In this document: one piece after another, positions 26,118 through 34,727 of the stretch
Layout of the letters: each line of letters opens with the position of its first letter
Position numbering within the stretch: position 1 is the stretch's first letter
From: JAJYRX01 sp041655275
GTDB lineage: Bacteria; Pseudomonadota; Gammaproteobacteria; Burkholderiales; Burkholderiaceae_B
Assembly: GCA_041655275.1 (NCBI GenBank)
Contig: JBBAFU010000005.1
Coordinates: forward strand, 1 to 64,000
Length of the DNA: 64,000 nt
Direction of reading: 5' to 3'
Position numbers and translations under genes: made by a program
The notes under the pieces: generated by a model
What the model saw: the letters and a program-made list of their open reading frames with translations, nothing else
What the model was told of the DNA's origin: nothing
Databases searched by the model: none

Positions 26118-28163
26118 GTGAGATCACGTTTCTTTCCACGACGTCTGGGGGCCGATGTTTTCGAGCTTCTGGGCTCGATGCGCTTTGCCGTCAGCCTGCT
26201 CATGTTCATCTGCGTGGCAAGCGTGATCGGCACCGTGCTGCAGCAAAATGACGTCGCCAACAGCTATCTGGACCGCTTCGGCCCCTTCTGGTTCGCGCTG
26301 TTCGACAAATTCTCGATCTGGCACGTCTACAACAGCTGGTGGTTCCTGCTCATCATGGCCTTTCTGGTCGTGTCCACCTCGCTGTGCGTGCTGCGCAACA
26401 CGCCGCGCTTCATCCGCGATGCGCGCTCCTTCCGTGAATATGTGCGCGGCACCAGTCTTCGCGCCTTCCCGCACCGTATCGAGGTGCAGGCCCAGGCCAC
26501 TCCCGGGCAGACACTGGAGCGTGTGCAGGGCATCTTGCGCAGCATGGGCTATCGCTACCGGCTGCGCCACGATGAAGACGCCGTCATGGTGGCGGCCAAG
26601 AAAGGCAGTGCCAACCGGCTGGGCTATATCTTTGCTCACGTTGCCATCGTCGTCATCTGCGTGGGCGGGCTGCTCGACAGCGACCTGCCGCAGCGCCTGC
26701 AGGTATGGTTTGGCGGCAAGCAGCCCATCACCGAGAACATGCTCATCTCGCAGGTGCCCGAGTCGGGGCGCCTGCCGATCAACAATCCCAGTTTCAGGGC
26801 CAATATGCTGGTGCCCGAAGGCGGCCAGAGCAGCCACGGCATCATCAATGATCGCGAGGGCGTCCTGCTTCAGCCCCTGCCCTTCAGCATCCGGCTCAAG
26901 CGCTTCATCGTTGACTATTACTCCACCGGCATGCCCAGCAGCTTCAAGAGCGAGGTCATCGTCACCGATCATGAAACGGGCGAGTCCTTCGAACATCTCA
27001 TCGAAGTGAATGAGCCGCTGCATTACCGGGGCGTTACCGTCTACCAGTCCAGTCTGGATGATGGCGGCAGCAAGATAGAGCTGGTCGGCTACCCGCTTTC
27101 CGGGCCCAGCAGCCGCGCCTTCAACCTGGAGGGCACGGTGGGCCAGTCATCCGAGCTCCTGCTGGGGCCCGATCGCCGGCGTCGTCTGGAGCTCGACCTG
27201 ACCGAGCTGCGCATCATCAATGTCGAGAATCTGAGCGGCGATCTGTCACCCCAGCCCATGGCCCTGTTCGATCATGTGGCCTCGGTGACCGGCAGCGCGG
27301 CCAACCGGCCCAACGAGGGGCTGACCAATGTGGGGCCCAGTGTGCGCTATCGCCTGGTGGGCGAGGATGGCCAGTCCAGCGAGTTCACCAACTACATGCT
27401 GCCCGTGGAGCTGGACGGCAGCCTGGTGTATCTGGCGGGCGTGCGCCGCAATGCATCCGAGCCTTTCCGCTATCTTCGCATCCCGGTCGATGAGGAACAC
27501 GAGGTCACCGAGTTCATGGATTTGCGTGCCGCACTCGCCAATCCGCAGATGGTGCGCGAGGCGAGCGCCCGCTTCGCACGGCTGAACGCCGGCGATGATC
27601 TGCAGGAACCGCTGCTGCAAAAGGCCGCACAGGGCGCGCTGGAATCCTTCTATCGCGCCGGTTTTGGTGGTATCGTCAGTGCGGTTCCCGATCAGGAAAG
27701 GGAAAGGGTGCTCGAGTTCGCCGTGCCCATGATCCAGCTTTCCCTGGGCCAGTTGCGTGACATCATGCGTGCAGAAACGGGCCGTGAGCCGCTGTCCCAT
27801 ACGGGCGAGCAGGGTCAGTCGGCCGAGCGCTGGTTGCAGACCGCCCTGCTGGCGCTGGCAAACCTGCCGGATTATCCCGCGCCGGTGCTCATGACGATGT
27901 CCGGCTTTGATCATGTGCAGGCCAGTGTGTTTCAGATCACACGCAGTCCGGGCAAATGGACGGTGTATCTGGGCAGCCTGTTCCTGATCATCGGCGTATT
28001 CGCCATGTTCTACATTCGCGACCGCCGCGTATGGGTCTGGATACGGCCGGCAGACAATGAGGGGTCCCAGGTGCTGGCTGCCATGACGTCGCAGCGCCGC
28101 AACCTGGATTTCAATCAGGAATTTCAACGTTTCCGCAAGGCATTTTCACGCGAAATCACCTGA
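26118..28163 (+). CDS. resB: Cytochrome c biogenesis protein ResB (Ccs1)
   Basis: A 681-residue System II component with an N-terminal membrane bundle (MRFAVSLLMFICVASVIGT, then SWWFLLIMAFLVVST), a third hydrophobic segment near 175, a large periplasmic domain (about 200-595) and a final membrane helix (VYLGSLFLIIGVFAMFY). With CcsB it carries heme to the periplasm and ligates it to reduced CxxCH motifs. The start is GTG 26118. It lies 29 nt upstream of ccsB. Confidence 0.95.
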   Translation: MRSRFFPRRLGADVFELLGSMRFAVSLLMFICVASVIGTVLQQNDVANSYLDRFGPFWFALFDKFSIWHVYNSWWFLLIMAFLVVSTSLCVLRNTPRFIRDARSFREYVRGTSLRAFPHRIEVQAQATPGQTLERVQGILRSMGYRYRLRHDEDAVMVAAKKGSANRLGYIFAHVAIVVICVGGLLDSDLPQRLQVWFGGKQPITENMLISQVPESGRLPINNPSFRANMLVPEGGQSSHGIINDREGVLLQPLPFSIRLKRFIVDYYSTGMPSSFKSEVIVTDHETGESFEHLIEVNEPLHYRGVTVYQSSLDDGGSKIELVGYPLSGPSSRAFNLEGTVGQSSELLLGPDRRRRLELDLTELRIINVENLSGDLSPQPMALFDHVASVTGSAANRPNEGLTNVGPSVRYRLVGEDGQSSEFTNYMLPVELDGSLVYLAGVRRNASEPFRYLRIPVDEEHEVTEFMDLRAALANPQMVREASARFARLNAGDDLQEPLLQKAAQGALESFYRAGFGGIVSAVPDQERERVLEFAVPMIQLSLGQLRDIMRAETGREPLSHTGEQGQSAERWLQTALLALANLPDYPAPVLMTMSGFDHVQASVFQITRSPGKWTVYLGSLFLIIGVFAMFYIRDRRVWVWIRPADNEGSQVLAAMTSQRRNLDFNQEFQRFRKAFSREIT

Positions 28164-28192
28164 CGAACATTTGAATCATCAAGGGTTTGACC

Positions 28193-29548
28193 ATGACGGA
28201 TACCGTACTTGCCTCCAGCACACCGGATTGGGATGGTCTCAGCAGCAGCGGCGATGGCCGGGGCCGGCGCGGGCGCCCGGATGCATCCGACATCGGCTTC
28301 TTTCTGTTGCTGGCCGCAGGCGCAGCCTATGCGCTGATGCAGTACGGGCAGTTCATGGATGACTACGAGAAGATGATTCTGGTGGCGTCCGTGCCGTTCT
28401 TCGCATGGATGGTCTGGCTGTGGCGTCCCTTGCGCGTGCTCACCGTGGCGGCCAGTGCCACGGCCCTGCTGGCGATATGGCTTTATGCCGATGGCCAGCC
28501 GCTCACCCATGGCGATCTTGGGCGCGCCGATACCGTCTTTCTGCTCAAGTACCTGATTTCCTCCCAGTCAGCCGTACTGTGGATGTGCGCCCTGTTCGTG
28601 CTGGCAACAGCCAGTTATTGGGCGGGCTTCGTCAGCACCACTGCAGCCTGGCTGGGCACGGTGCTGACCTGGGCGGCGGTCTTCTTCGGCACCACCGGCC
28701 TGCTGGTGCGCTGGCGCGAGGGGCATCTGCTTGGGCCCGACATCGGTCATATCCCGGTAAGCAATCTCTACGAGGTCTTCGTTCTTTTCGCGCTCATCAC
28801 GGCCCTGTTCTACCTGTATTACGAACGTCGCTATGCCACGCGCGCGCTGGGCGGTTTCGTGCTGCTCGTCATCACGTCCACGGTGGTGTTCCTGCTCTGG
28901 TATTCGTTCACGCGCGATGCCCATCAGATCCAGCCGCTGGTTCCGGCGCTCAAGAGCTGGTGGATGAAGCTGCATGTGCCGGCCAATTTTGTCGGCTACG
29001 GCACTTTTTCGCTGGCGGCCATGGTGGGTTTTGCCTATCTGGTGAAGGAGCACGGCAACACCCGCTCGCGGGCGCGTCTGGTTCCCCTGTTCATCCTGGG
29101 CGCCATCCTGTGTGCCGAACCCATGATCTTCGGTTCGCGCGAGGTGTCCGCCACCTGGATGCTGTATTTCGGCGTGGGTGCCATCATCGTGGCCACCATA
29201 CTGGCCTTCCGTGCGCCGCTGGCGCGGCATCTGCCTTCGCTGGAAGTGCTGGATGACATCATGTATCGCGCCATTGCAGTCGGCTTTGCCTTCTTCACGG
29301 TGGCCACCATACTGGGTGCGCTCTGGGCGGCCGATGCCTGGGGCGCCTACTGGCAATGGGATCCCAAGGAAACCTGGGCACTGATCGTCTGGCTGAATTA
29401 TGCCGCCTGGCTGCATATGCGTCTCATCAAGGGCCTGCGCGGTGCGATGGCGGCCTACTGGGCGCTGGGCGGTCTGCTGGTCACCAGTTTTGCCTTCCTG
29501 GGCGTCAATATGTTCCTTTCCGGCCTGCATTCCTATGGAGAACTCTGA
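28193..29548 (+). CDS. ccsB: c-type cytochrome biogenesis protein CcsB (CcsA/ResC)
   Basis: The 451-residue polytopic protein holds the heme-binding WWD signature WGAYWQWDPKETW at about 382-394, flanked by conserved histidine-containing helices (for example KLHVPANFVGYG). It is the partner of ResB in System II cytochrome c synthesis. ATG 28193 is chosen over TTG 28187 because AAGGG lies 8 nt upstream. The cluster of dsbD, hemB, cytochrome c4, resB and ccsB covers reductant, heme, client and ligase. Confidence 0.96.
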   Translation: MTDTVLASSTPDWDGLSSSGDGRGRRGRPDASDIGFFLLLAAGAAYALMQYGQFMDDYEKMILVASVPFFAWMVWLWRPLRVLTVAASATALLAIWLYADGQPLTHGDLGRADTVFLLKYLISSQSAVLWMCALFVLATASYWAGFVSTTAAWLGTVLTWAAVFFGTTGLLVRWREGHLLGPDIGHIPVSNLYEVFVLFALITALFYLYYERRYATRALGGFVLLVITSTVVFLLWYSFTRDAHQIQPLVPALKSWWMKLHVPANFVGYGTFSLAAMVGFAYLVKEHGNTRSRARLVPLFILGAILCAEPMIFGSREVSATWMLYFGVGAIIVATILAFRAPLARHLPSLEVLDDIMYRAIAVGFAFFTVATILGALWAADAWGAYWQWDPKETWALIVWLNYAAWLHMRLIKGLRGAMAAYWALGGLLVTSFAFLGVNMFLSGLHSYGEL

Positions 29549-29591
29549 TAATTTCACACCTGGGGCAGCCAATCAGTTAATATTCGAAGTT

Positions 29592-29639
29592 AAACGAAAC
29601 TAAACTGAAACTAAACACCGCGAAACGAAACGCTGTTTC
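29592..29639. repeat. Pentamer-like (T/G)AAAC repeat and hairpin before the GGDEF gene
   Basis: AAAC recurs seven times from 29592 to 29631, mostly every five or six bases, including an 11-nt-period direct repeat GAAACTAAAC (29596-29605 and 29607-29616). The tract ends in a hairpin GAAAC-GCT-GTTTC (29627-29639). It fills much of the 115-bp gap between ccsB and the diguanylate cyclase gene and contrasts with the GC-rich surroundings. It may be a regulator site or a slippage-prone spacer. Confidence 0.55.
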
Positions 29640-29663
29640 CCGGCACAATCACAAACATAGAAG

Positions 29664-30671
29664 ATGCCGTTGGTTCACTCCGGTCAGAGCGATACTGCGT
29701 CGGCTGATCAAACACTCAAGGAAGCATTGCGGGCGCAACTGCACCTGCTGCATGTGTTCTTCCCCCTGTCCTGCTGGATGGTTCTGGCGCGACACGGCGA
29801 GCAGCACGCCATCGTCATCAGCCATGTCGCCCCCGGGGCAAGCTGTCTGCCGCTGGATGTGGCGGCGCTGGCCGGTGACGGCTGGCGTGCGTGGCCCCAT
29901 GCGGCGGGTTTTGAATATCTTCCGGCGGCGGAGCCGGACGCGCTTGCCGGTCCCCGGGGCCAGGTGCTGCTGCGCCACGCCCTGCATGATATGAGCAATG
30001 GCAGCAGCGTGTTTCTGCTGGGCCAGATCAGTCAGCGGGGGCTGGAGCGCGTGTGCGCAGCGGGCCACCCGGCGCCGGACCTCGGTCAGGTGTTCAATGC
30101 CCTCATCCATTCGCTGCGCTTGTACGACGAACTGGTGCAGCTGACCGCCCGGCTCAGTGAGCTGAAACGCAATGCCTTTACCGAGCCGCTCACCGGGGTG
30201 CTCAATCGCGCAGGCTGGATGAATCGCCTGGATCATCTCGAGGGCCTGCTGGCCCGCAGTGGCGAGGATGTGGCCATCATCGTGCTTGATCTCGACATGC
30301 TCAAGCTGGTGAATGACACGCATGGCCATTGCGCCGGCGATGAGCTGCTTCAGCTCACGGCGCACACCATACGCTCCACGCTGCGCCTGGGCGATATCGT
30401 CGGGCGCCTGGGGGGTGATGAGTTCGGTGTTGCCGTGCAGTGCGCAGCGCCCGCTCTGGCGCCCCTGCTTGTGACGCGTCTGCAGAATGCGCTCAGCGAG
30501 GTCGGCGTCGAGGTTTCCATCGGGCTGTCCCTGCGCTCCGAGGCGGGCAGCCTGGAGCAGGCCGTTACCCTGGCCGATAAACGCATGTATGAGCATAAAC
30601 GCGCCAAGCCCGCACCTCGGCGGGCCATGAACTGGCGCCGCGGTGCGGTGCCGGCGACGCGCTGTCCCTAG
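29664..30671 (+). CDS. Diguanylate cyclase (GGDEF) with N-terminal sensory region
   Basis: A 335-residue protein. Residues 1-160 have no recognised motif; they could be a small ligand-sensing, GAF-like fold, and no membrane segment is evident. The GGDEF domain (about 168-320) has DLDMLKLVNDTHGH and an intact GGDEF (250-254), so cyclic di-GMP synthesis is expected. An inhibitory I-site RxxD (R241-D244) sits five residues before it. No strong ribosome-binding site precedes ATG 29664. The gene converges on the GGDEF-EAL gene, and their stop codons share the tetranucleotide CTAG. Confidence 0.9.
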   Translation: MPLVHSGQSDTASADQTLKEALRAQLHLLHVFFPLSCWMVLARHGEQHAIVISHVAPGASCLPLDVAALAGDGWRAWPHAAGFEYLPAAEPDALAGPRGQVLLRHALHDMSNGSSVFLLGQISQRGLERVCAAGHPAPDLGQVFNALIHSLRLYDELVQLTARLSELKRNAFTEPLTGVLNRAGWMNRLDHLEGLLARSGEDVAIIVLDLDMLKLVNDTHGHCAGDELLQLTAHTIRSTLRLGDIVGRLGGDEFGVAVQCAAPALAPLLVTRLQNALSEVGVEVSIGLSLRSEAGSLEQAVTLADKRMYEHKRAKPAPRRAMNWRRGAVPATRCP

Positions 30672-33118
30672 ACTGAAAACTTCGTCGCAATGGCCTGGTT
30701 GGGCGGCATGGCAGGGGCCACGACGAAGCCTTGGATGTAGTCAACCCCCATTTCCCTGAGCACCCCCAGGGTGGCGTGATCTTCCACCCACTCGGCCACG
30801 CTCATCATGCCCAGGTGCTTCGCCAGTTGCACGATGCTGCGCACAATGGCGATGTTGTCCGGGTCGTTGCGCATGCTGCGGATCAGGTTGCCATCGATCT
30901 TGAGCAGATCGACGCCAAAGGTGCGCAGATGTGAAAAAGAGGTATAGCCGGCCCCAAAATCATCCAGACTGATGCGTACACCCAGTGCACGCAGGCTGTC
31001 CACGGTACGTTGGGAGCGCTCCATGCTGTCCATGACCGTGCGTTCCGTGATTTCGATGATCACGCGCCGCCGCAGGGCCGGCCAGCGCTCCAGCAGCCCG
31101 AAAAGATAATGGGAAAACTCTTCGGAGTTCAGGGAAATGCGCGAGATGTTCAAAGTGATGAACTGTTCGCTGCCCAGCCGGTCGACCTGGCTCTGCATCC
31201 AGCCCAGTATGGTGTTGCACACCCATTTGTCGAGCGCGACGATCAGGCCGATGTCCTCGGCCGTGGCGACAACGCGTCCCGTGGGCAGGACTTGTCCCGC
31301 GTCGTTGCGTGCGCGCAGCAGCGCCTCGAACCCCCAGTGCGCCGGTTTGGCCAGCGACAGGATGGGTTGCAGTTCGACGCGCAGCCCGCGCGGCGAAAGT
31401 CCGGTCCGGAAAGGCTTCAGCAGCTCCAGGATGTGCTGGTGCTCGCGCAGCGCCGGGTGGCCCTTGCCATAGACCAGAACGGCCTGTCCCTCGCGGCGGG
31501 CGTCCTGGCAGGCGCGCCTTGCGGTGAACAGGGCCTCGCCGGCGTTGCCGCCTTCATCCAGATCGATGATGCCCATGGACATGCGGATCGATATGCGATG
31601 CGTACCCACCACGAAAGCATGGCTGTCGAGGTGGTCGATGAGTGCCCTGGCCGAAGGCTCTATCGCCCTGGCCGACCGTCCGGGGAACAGAATGGTGAAC
31701 TCGTCGCCCTCCGTGCGCGCCATCTGGCAGCGCAGCTTCAGGTTGTTGCTGATTTCCGTACTGATCTCGCGCAGCAGCCTGTCGCCGGCCGCATAGCCGA
31801 GCAATTTGTTGATGCCCTGGAAACGGTGCATGTTCAGGTGCGCCAGACTGGCAGTGCGCCCCTGCTGCACCTGGCTCAGGGCCTCGGTAACTTCGGTCTC
31901 CATGCTCTGCAGGTTCAGGGCGCCCGTCACGGGGTCCAGCTCGGCGAGCCGTCGCTCCTGCTCATTGCGTGCATTGCGCAGGCGCTCCGCAACCGCCAGT
32001 ATCACCGCAACGCTGGAGCCGAGCAGCAGGGCCGTGGTCGTGAGGCCGTCCAGCATTTCGATATCGGCCAGCCATACAAACAGGGCCAGCCCCAGAAGCA
32101 TGCTGTGCGCCAGCACCAGCGAGGCCGTCTGCCAGAACCAGATCAGCATTCGCGTGCGCCTGCGCAGGCGACCCAGAAGCAGGAATGCCAGTACCAGGCT
32201 GGCGGCGGTCACGAGGGTGGTGATGGGCCAGAACCATGGTGCCGGCGCCACAAAGGCGGCCAGCAGGAGTGCCAGTGACAGGATCATGCTCAGCCGGCGC
32301 AGGCGTTGCGATCCCATATAGCGGTTCACTTTCAGCAGGCGCAGCAGCAGGGCCACCGTCAGCAGGTGATAGACCGCGACCGTGGCATGGCGCACCAGGG
32401 GCATGATGTCGATAGGCAGCAAGTGGCCCAGCCACTGTGCATCCCAGCCGATGGCAAAGCTGCCCAGGCGCAGGTTTGCCAGCAGCCACAAGGCCAGCAG
32501 GGCGTAGCTGCTTTCCCTCGTGAGCAGTGCAATGATGAGTACCAGCAGCGCGGGCGAGAGCAAGCCGCCTTCCAGCAGTCCCATGCCATGGTCGAAGCGG
32601 CTGGAGGCCTGCTGAAAATCGGGCAGTGTCCAGAGGTGCGCCCGAACGCCGCTGTCCTGTACGAAGGAGCCGTGACATAGCACGGTGCGCGTATGATCCA
32701 GCGGGCCCAGCTCCACCGCCAGGCCCATGCGTGCCAGGCGCCCCTGCCGGGAAGGCATGCTGCGGCTGGCGATATGCAGCAATTGCATGCTGTCGCCATC
32801 CCAGCACAGCATGCCTTCGATGTGACGTGAGGGAATTTCCAGTATATGGCCGATGAAGGCGGCCTGGGGCGGTATGCTCAGGCGCAGCCAGGCCTGGGCG
32901 CCGGTACGATTGTCCACTTCCGGTGCTGCCACCGGCAGGATGTCCAGCGTGACCGGTGTGCTGGAAACCGTGGGATAGGCCTCGTCAAACTGGAAAATGA
33001 CCAGCAGTGAGGCCAGGGCGAGGCATAGCGGGATCAGATAAAGGGCAACGTTCTGAAACCAGCGCTCCAGCCGGCTGGGTTCATGCGAAGGATACGACTC
33101 CAGGGCGGGTGGATTCAT
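30668..33118 (-). CDS. Membrane-bound GGDEF-EAL cyclic di-GMP phosphodiesterase
   Basis: An 816-residue protein. A first membrane helix (about 26-45) is followed by a periplasmic-type domain (50-175) and seven hydrophobic helices (about 180-370) like 7TMR-DISM sensors. Then comes a GGDEF domain with EGDEF (about 470), a variant likely to bind GTP rather than make cyclic di-GMP. The EAL domain (575-810) has all key parts: FEALLRARN, NISRISL, EITER, DDFGAGYTSFSHL and DLLKIDG. It is probably a phosphodiesterase controlled by an external signal. It opposes the cyclase encoded next to it, suggesting a local control pair. Confidence 0.92.
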   Translation of the reverse strand: MNPPALESYPSHEPSRLERWFQNVALYLIPLCLALASLLVIFQFDEAYPTVSSTPVTLDILPVAAPEVDNRTGAQAWLRLSIPPQAAFIGHILEIPSRHIEGMLCWDGDSMQLLHIASRSMPSRQGRLARMGLAVELGPLDHTRTVLCHGSFVQDSGVRAHLWTLPDFQQASSRFDHGMGLLEGGLLSPALLVLIIALLTRESSYALLALWLLANLRLGSFAIGWDAQWLGHLLPIDIMPLVRHATVAVYHLLTVALLLRLLKVNRYMGSQRLRRLSMILSLALLLAAFVAPAPWFWPITTLVTAASLVLAFLLLGRLRRRTRMLIWFWQTASLVLAHSMLLGLALFVWLADIEMLDGLTTTALLLGSSVAVILAVAERLRNARNEQERRLAELDPVTGALNLQSMETEVTEALSQVQQGRTASLAHLNMHRFQGINKLLGYAAGDRLLREISTEISNNLKLRCQMARTEGDEFTILFPGRSARAIEPSARALIDHLDSHAFVVGTHRISIRMSMGIIDLDEGGNAGEALFTARRACQDARREGQAVLVYGKGHPALREHQHILELLKPFRTGLSPRGLRVELQPILSLAKPAHWGFEALLRARNDAGQVLPTGRVVATAEDIGLIVALDKWVCNTILGWMQSQVDRLGSEQFITLNISRISLNSEEFSHYLFGLLERWPALRRRVIIEITERTVMDSMERSQRTVDSLRALGVRISLDDFGAGYTSFSHLRTFGVDLLKIDGNLIRSMRNDPDNIAIVRSIVQLAKHLGMMSVAEWVEDHATLGVLREMGVDYIQGFVVAPAMPPNQAIATKFSV

Positions 33119-33232
33119 GTTGCCGGTGAGACGAATTTTTTAGTTTTGCTAGCGGGCGCACCCAGAATTCTCATCTGACATCATAGCGGAAACCTTTGCT
33201 TTGTGGGTGTGTTCTCACCACAAGTTGCGATT

Positions 33233-34519
33233 TCACTTCAATTTCAGAAATTCGGACGGTACGGATTCGTCGGCAAACAGGCTGGAGAGTGTTTCGCGGG
33301 CCCGGATGACATGCGCGCGAGCTTCATCGACCATGATTTCGGCAGCGCGGGCGCGCGTATTGTACTGACTGGACATGCTGAAGGCGTAGGCACCGGCCGA
33401 CAGGACGGCAAGCAGGTCGCCCGGCTGCAGCGAAAGCGCGCGATCGCGTGCGAGCCAGTCACCGCTTTCGCAGATGGGGCCTACGACGTCGTAATGGCGG
33501 CTCGCCGTTGCGGCCGATGCCTGGCGCACGGGCGCAATGCCGTGCCAGGCGTCATACAGCGTGGGGCGCAGCAAATCGTTCATGGCGGCATCGACAATGG
33601 CGAAATTCTTCACTGCCCCGTGCTTGAGGTATTCCACGCGCGTCAGCAGGATGCCGGCGTTGCCCACCAGCGAGCGACCGGGCTCGAAGATGAGTTGCAA
33701 ATGCCCCAGGTCGTGCCGGTCAAGACGGGCACAGACCTGCGCCAGCAAGCGGGCCGGCGCAAGCGGCTGCTCGTCTGCATAGCGGATGCCCAGGCCGCCG
33801 CCCAGGTCGAGATGCGCGATATGGATATCCTGGCGGCGCAGGTCGTGGATCAGGGCAATCAGCTTGTCCAGGGCATCAAGATAGGGCTCGGCCTCGGTGA
33901 TCTGGGAGCCGATGTGGCAGTCCACCCCGACGACATTCAGGTTGGGCAGTGCGGCTGCGCGCCGGTAGAGCATGGGGGCGTCTTCAATGGCGATGCCGAA
34001 CTTGTTTTCCTTGAGGCCCGTGGAGATATAGGGATGGGTATGTGCGTCCACGTCGGGATTCACGCGCAGCGAGACGGGGGCACGCACGTTCATGTCTGCG
34101 GCAATCTCCTGCAGCCGTTCAAGTTCGGCTGCAGATTCCACGTTGAAGCACTTGATGCCCGCCTCGAGCGCCCGGCGGATTTCCCAGGCCTGCTTGCCCA
34201 CACCGGAAAAGACGATCTTGCCGGTGTCGCCGCCGATCGCCTGGATGCGTGCCAGCTCGCCGCCGGAGACGATGTCGAAGCCGCAGCCCAGGCGATGCAG
34301 CTCATGCAGTATGGCCAGATTGGAGTTGGCCTTCATGCCGTAGCAGATGAGGACATCGCGCCCGGGTGCGGCCTCCAGCCAGGCGCGGGCCGCATCCTGC
34401 AATGCGCCACGCGAGTATACGTAGAGCGGCGTGCCATGGGCCTGCGCCAGCGCCTCCAGAGACAGGTCTTCGGCATGCAGCACGCCATCGCGATAGGCGA
34501 AATGGGATGAAACGGTCAT
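33233..34519 (-). CDS. lysA: Diaminopimelate decarboxylase
   Basis: The 428-residue PLP enzyme makes L-lysine from meso-diaminopimelate. The PLP lysine is K63 (YGMKANSN). HIGSQI, the glycine-rich LDLGGGLGIRY that binds the PLP phosphate, and the CESGDWLARD segment of the neighbouring active site are present. It follows lptM by 10 nt on the same strand, the common lptM-lysA order. Confidence 0.97.
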   Translation of the reverse strand: MTVSSHFAYRDGVLHAEDLSLEALAQAHGTPLYVYSRGALQDAARAWLEAAPGRDVLICYGMKANSNLAILHELHRLGCGFDIVSGGELARIQAIGGDTGKIVFSGVGKQAWEIRRALEAGIKCFNVESAAELERLQEIAADMNVRAPVSLRVNPDVDAHTHPYISTGLKENKFGIAIEDAPMLYRRAAALPNLNVVGVDCHIGSQITEAEPYLDALDKLIALIHDLRRQDIHIAHLDLGGGLGIRYADEQPLAPARLLAQVCARLDRHDLGHLQLIFEPGRSLVGNAGILLTRVEYLKHGAVKNFAIVDAAMNDLLRPTLYDAWHGIAPVRQASAATASRHYDVVGPICESGDWLARDRALSLQPGDLLAVLSAGAYAFSMSSQYNTRARAAEIMVDEARAHVIRARETLSSLFADESVPSEFLKLK

Positions 34520-34529
34520 GGCGTTGGCA

Positions 34530-34712
34530 TCAATCGGTCATGGGGGTGGGTATTGCGCTGTCGGGAAGTACCGATGGCGGTGTCATATCGATTTCCGGCG
34601 GCGCTTCCAGCGGTCCCTTGTAGCCGCAGCCGGCCAGCGCAAGCAGGGCGGTCAGGGCCACCATGCCCGCAATGGGCGGCAGGCGGTGCAGTGCAGGCAG
34701 ATGATGTGTCAT
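34530..34712 (-). CDS. lptM: LPS translocon maturation chaperone LptM (YifL-type lipoprotein)
   Basis: A 60-residue lipoprotein with a signal peptide ending in the lipobox LALAGC, followed directly by the diagnostic GYKGPLE. LptM helps LptD, the outer-membrane LPS translocon, form its native disulfides. ATG 34712 is chosen; the longer frame begins with TTG at 34727. It lies between mrcA and lysA on the same strand, and its frame abuts the mrcA stop. Confidence 0.88.
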   Translation of the reverse strand: MTHHLPALHRLPPIAGMVALTALLALAGCGYKGPLEAPPEIDMTPPSVLPDSAIPTPMTD

Positions 34713-34727
34713 GGGATGGTGTGGCAA

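Noticed and set aside
33202..33222. Hairpin TGTGGGTG/CACCACA as lysA terminator
   Set aside because: The stem has a bulge and no T-run follows on the minus strand.
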